DNA of 21,381 bases from Anthoceros angustus (lineage: Eukaryota; Streptophyta; Anthocerotopsida; Anthocerotales; Anthocerotaceae), in NCBI GenBank assembly GCA_010909165.1, contig VJWM01000394.1:1-21381 (forward strand), read 5' to 3'. Made by a program: the position numbers and the translations under genes. Below the pieces are notes generated by a model that was not told the origin of the DNA, made no database searches, and saw only the letters and a program-made list of their open reading frames with translations. Below, piece after piece: positions 20,315 through 21,381 of this stretch (its first letter is position 1; every line of letters starts with the position of its first letter).

Positions 20315-20555
20315 TAAAGAAGTTGGTAGCCTAGGATTGCATGTGTGAAGATCGTGCAAGAGGTAAGCAAGAGGGACGAGAGCAAGTTGGAATCGCAAGA
20401 TAATACAAATTACACACAAAGAAAGGGTCTTATACAAAAACGGTTATTGACGGTTATTAATTAACGAATAATAAAACTAAAACTAAATTAATTGTAACTG
20501 AAATCACCATTATGTTTTAACACATATCTATTCCAAAATAAGCTATATTCCATTA
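20315..20555 (-). repeat. Copia 5' LTR (241 bp)
   Basis: Pairs with 17437-17675. Same non-canonical TAA...TTA ends. The match begins exactly next to the PBS and ends exactly at the atcat duplication. Confidence 0.9.
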
Positions 20556-20560
20556 ATCAT
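20556..20560 (+). repeat. Target-site duplication (atcat), right copy
   Basis: Second copy of the 5-bp duplication that flanks the Copia insertion; the other copy is at 17432-17436. Confidence 0.8.
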
Positions 20561-20765
20561 TAGGTCCGGCACTTTTGAATGGAGGGGAGTCTCAGAGATA
20601 TTGCTGTGTCTGCGGACCCCGAGCCCCTCCATCACCCTATGGCCGGACCTCCTCGGGTCTTGTCGATTCCTCTAGCATCTCCGTCACCTGCTGCACTACA
20701 TCCCATGAAATTGGGGTGGCACCTTGGGAGGGTCCGGCCTTTCTCCGTTCTGGGGAGAGATTTTC
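20561..20765 (-). mobile_element. Gypsy-type retrotransposon, part 2 (interrupted polyprotein)
   Basis: Minus strand reads SETPLHSKVPDL directly into MMNQQHLVSFRQ of the 17436 side once the Copia insertion and one atcat are removed, so this is the upstream part of the same Gypsy polyprotein. Further upstream another frame reads ISWDVVQQVTEMLEESTRPE, implying one frameshift near 20640. Similarity to plant sequence ends about 20765, where base composition changes abruptly. Confidence 0.65.
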
Positions 20766-20802
20766 CTGGCAGGATTCTTTTTATATCTAAAATCACAAGA
20801 CT

Positions 20803-21067
20803 ATGAAGGAATATAATTACAGTGAGGAAGAAATCTTTTCAGGAGATTCTATCATCGAAACAATTTTCAAATGGAACAGGAATGGATGGCCATGATCGTT
20901 AAACCGTTTACTCAACAGGGTAAGATTATGCACTATATCGTTAAACTGATTGGGGTCCAATTATTCTGGTAAAGAAAGACGAGAGGTTCATGGATAGATT
21001 TAAAGAAGGAGTTACAGAAAGATCGCAAGCCGTAGGTAAGCAATTGAGTATTCATTTCTTTAATTAA
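20803..21067 (+). pseudogene. Unrecognised bacterial-like ORF, broken by two frameshifts
   Basis: Not identified. Three adjoining frames give protein-like, non-repetitive sequence: MKEYNYSEEEIFSGDSIIET (from ATG 20803, preceded by an in-frame stop at 20788), then AMIVKPFTQQGKIMHYIVKL, then VKKDERFMDRFKEGVTERSQ continuing to VGKQLSIHFFN and a stop at 21065-21067. Together they would make a small protein of roughly 85-90 residues. Lys/Glu/Ile-rich composition and AT-rich codons differ sharply from the plant genes to the left. It converges on the DUF4142 gene with a terminator-like palindrome between. Bacterial origin is inferred mainly from that context. Confidence 0.5.
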
Positions 21068-21145
21068 GCGAATTTTTCAAAATATAATATCTGAGCTATG
21101 TCTAACGAGTGCCTTAATTAAATGACCTGATATTCATCAATAAAC

Positions 21146-21175
21146 AAAGGGTTCGATATTAATATCGAACCCTTT
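21146..21175. terminator. Bidirectional intrinsic terminator-like palindrome (30 bp perfect)
   Basis: 15-bp arms (aaagggttcgatatt and its exact reverse complement) meet without spacer. The arms end in A and T runs, so either strand makes a stem followed by a U tract. It lies between the convergent ORF ends at 21067 (+) and 21201 (-), the position expected of a bacterial bidirectional Rho-independent terminator. Confidence 0.75.
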
Positions 21176-21200
21176 TCCATTTTTATCAATCGAGAAAAAA

Positions 21201-21381
21201 CTACTTCAAAGAATCATAGATTCTCTTTGCTTCTTCATGGTGCTTCTTAAGTACCGGAAGAGTTTTGTTAGCAAAGGCTTTTAATTCAGGTGCGATATCG
21301 TTATCATCCAGAATGTCTTCAAACATATCGATATCTTTTTATGATCAGAAACCATCATATCCATATAAGAAGCTTATCAAA
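21201..21381 (-). pseudogene. DUF4142-family protein, C-terminal end, one frameshift, cut by window edge
   Basis: Minus strand reads YMDMMVSDHKK, a one-base shift in an A-run (five T at 21336-21340 on +), then DMFEDILDDNDIAPELKAFA and LPVLKKHHEEAKRIYDSLK with stop at 21201-21203. The pattern MMVxDHKKDxxxFE...(D/E)LKxFAxKTLPxLxxHLxxA is that of the C-terminus of DUF4142 proteins, small helical bacterial envelope proteins common in Bacteroidota and Proteobacteria, of unknown function. DUF4142 is not a normal plant nuclear gene family. One more A in the run would restore the frame, as expected of a sequencing error or fresh decay. The N-terminal part lies outside the window. Confidence 0.8.

Larger units (their letters stand above)
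17437..20555 (-). mobile_element. Ty1/Copia LTR retrotransposon, internally deleted, nested in Gypsy
   Basis: A complete 3,119-bp insertion on minus: 5' LTR (20315-20555), primer-binding site (20302-20314), long leader with tRNA-like repeats, gag (about 19323-18380), fused directly to the RNase H end of pol (about 18400-17890), polypurine tract (17676-17686) and 3' LTR (17437-17675), flanked by atcat duplications. Protease, integrase and reverse transcriptase are missing, a loss of roughly 3 kb compared with usual Copia elements. It keeps the cis signals of a mobilisable deletion derivative but also has frameshifts in gag. The two LTRs differ by about 11 substitutions and two 1-bp indels by hand count, so the insertion is not very recent. 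Confidence 0.9.

Overview
This is a land-plant nuclear window dominated by retrotransposons and decayed genes. The plant signs are an L-type lectin receptor kinase, a PLS-class PPR gene, PIF/Harbinger transposon ORFs, and Ty1/Copia and Ty3/Gypsy elements. The PPR style (long runs of near-identical PLS units with GYSQQGMGQEAL-type blocks) suggests a seedless vascular plant such as a fern or lycophyte. That is an impression, not proof. Almost every gene is interrupted by small indels, so either most are pseudogenes or the assembly is poorly polished.

Layout. 1-3330: no recognisable gene; 0.9-2.95 kb is a purine-rich, probably decayed stretch. 3332-6056: a decayed PIF/Harbinger transposon, with inverted repeats at 3332-3451, a DDE transposase on + (3612-5078) and a Myb/SANT-like ORF1 protein on - (about 5310-6056), tail to tail. 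6271-7130: non-coding, ending in a 41-bp tandem repeat that runs into the next start codon and forms a chain of overlapping upstream ORFs. 7130-9233: an intronless L-type lectin receptor kinase with about five frameshifts. 9648-9725: an orphan piece of a PPR E domain. 10113-10643: a Gypsy fragment (-). 10732-10845: a 34-bp tandem repeat. 11027-14942 (possibly to 15293): a large PPR gene (-) built from nine units of about 312 nt, with an E/E+ tail and no DYW, broken by about five indels and an in-frame stop. 15300-16330: nothing recognised. 16330-17436 and 20561 to about 20765: one Gypsy element (-) split by a nested 3.1-kb Copia element (17437-20555, -). The Copia element has a complete LTR, PBS, PPT and target-site duplication set, but its gag is joined directly to RNase H. 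Its leader carries a duplicated tRNA-Asp-like sequence.

From about 20770 to the end the sequence changes character and looks bacterial, probably Bacteroidota. It has a broken + strand ORF, a 30-bp perfect palindrome of the terminator type, and on - the C-terminus of a DUF4142-family protein, arranged as convergent genes. An assembly chimera or contamination at a contig end is the simplest explanation; recent horizontal transfer is the alternative.

I see no operon-like or defence-like system. The observations most worth checking are the bacterial segment, the upstream-ORF chain before the receptor kinase, the tRNA-like pair inside the Copia leader, and the repeat spacing that predicts where the PPR frame breaks.
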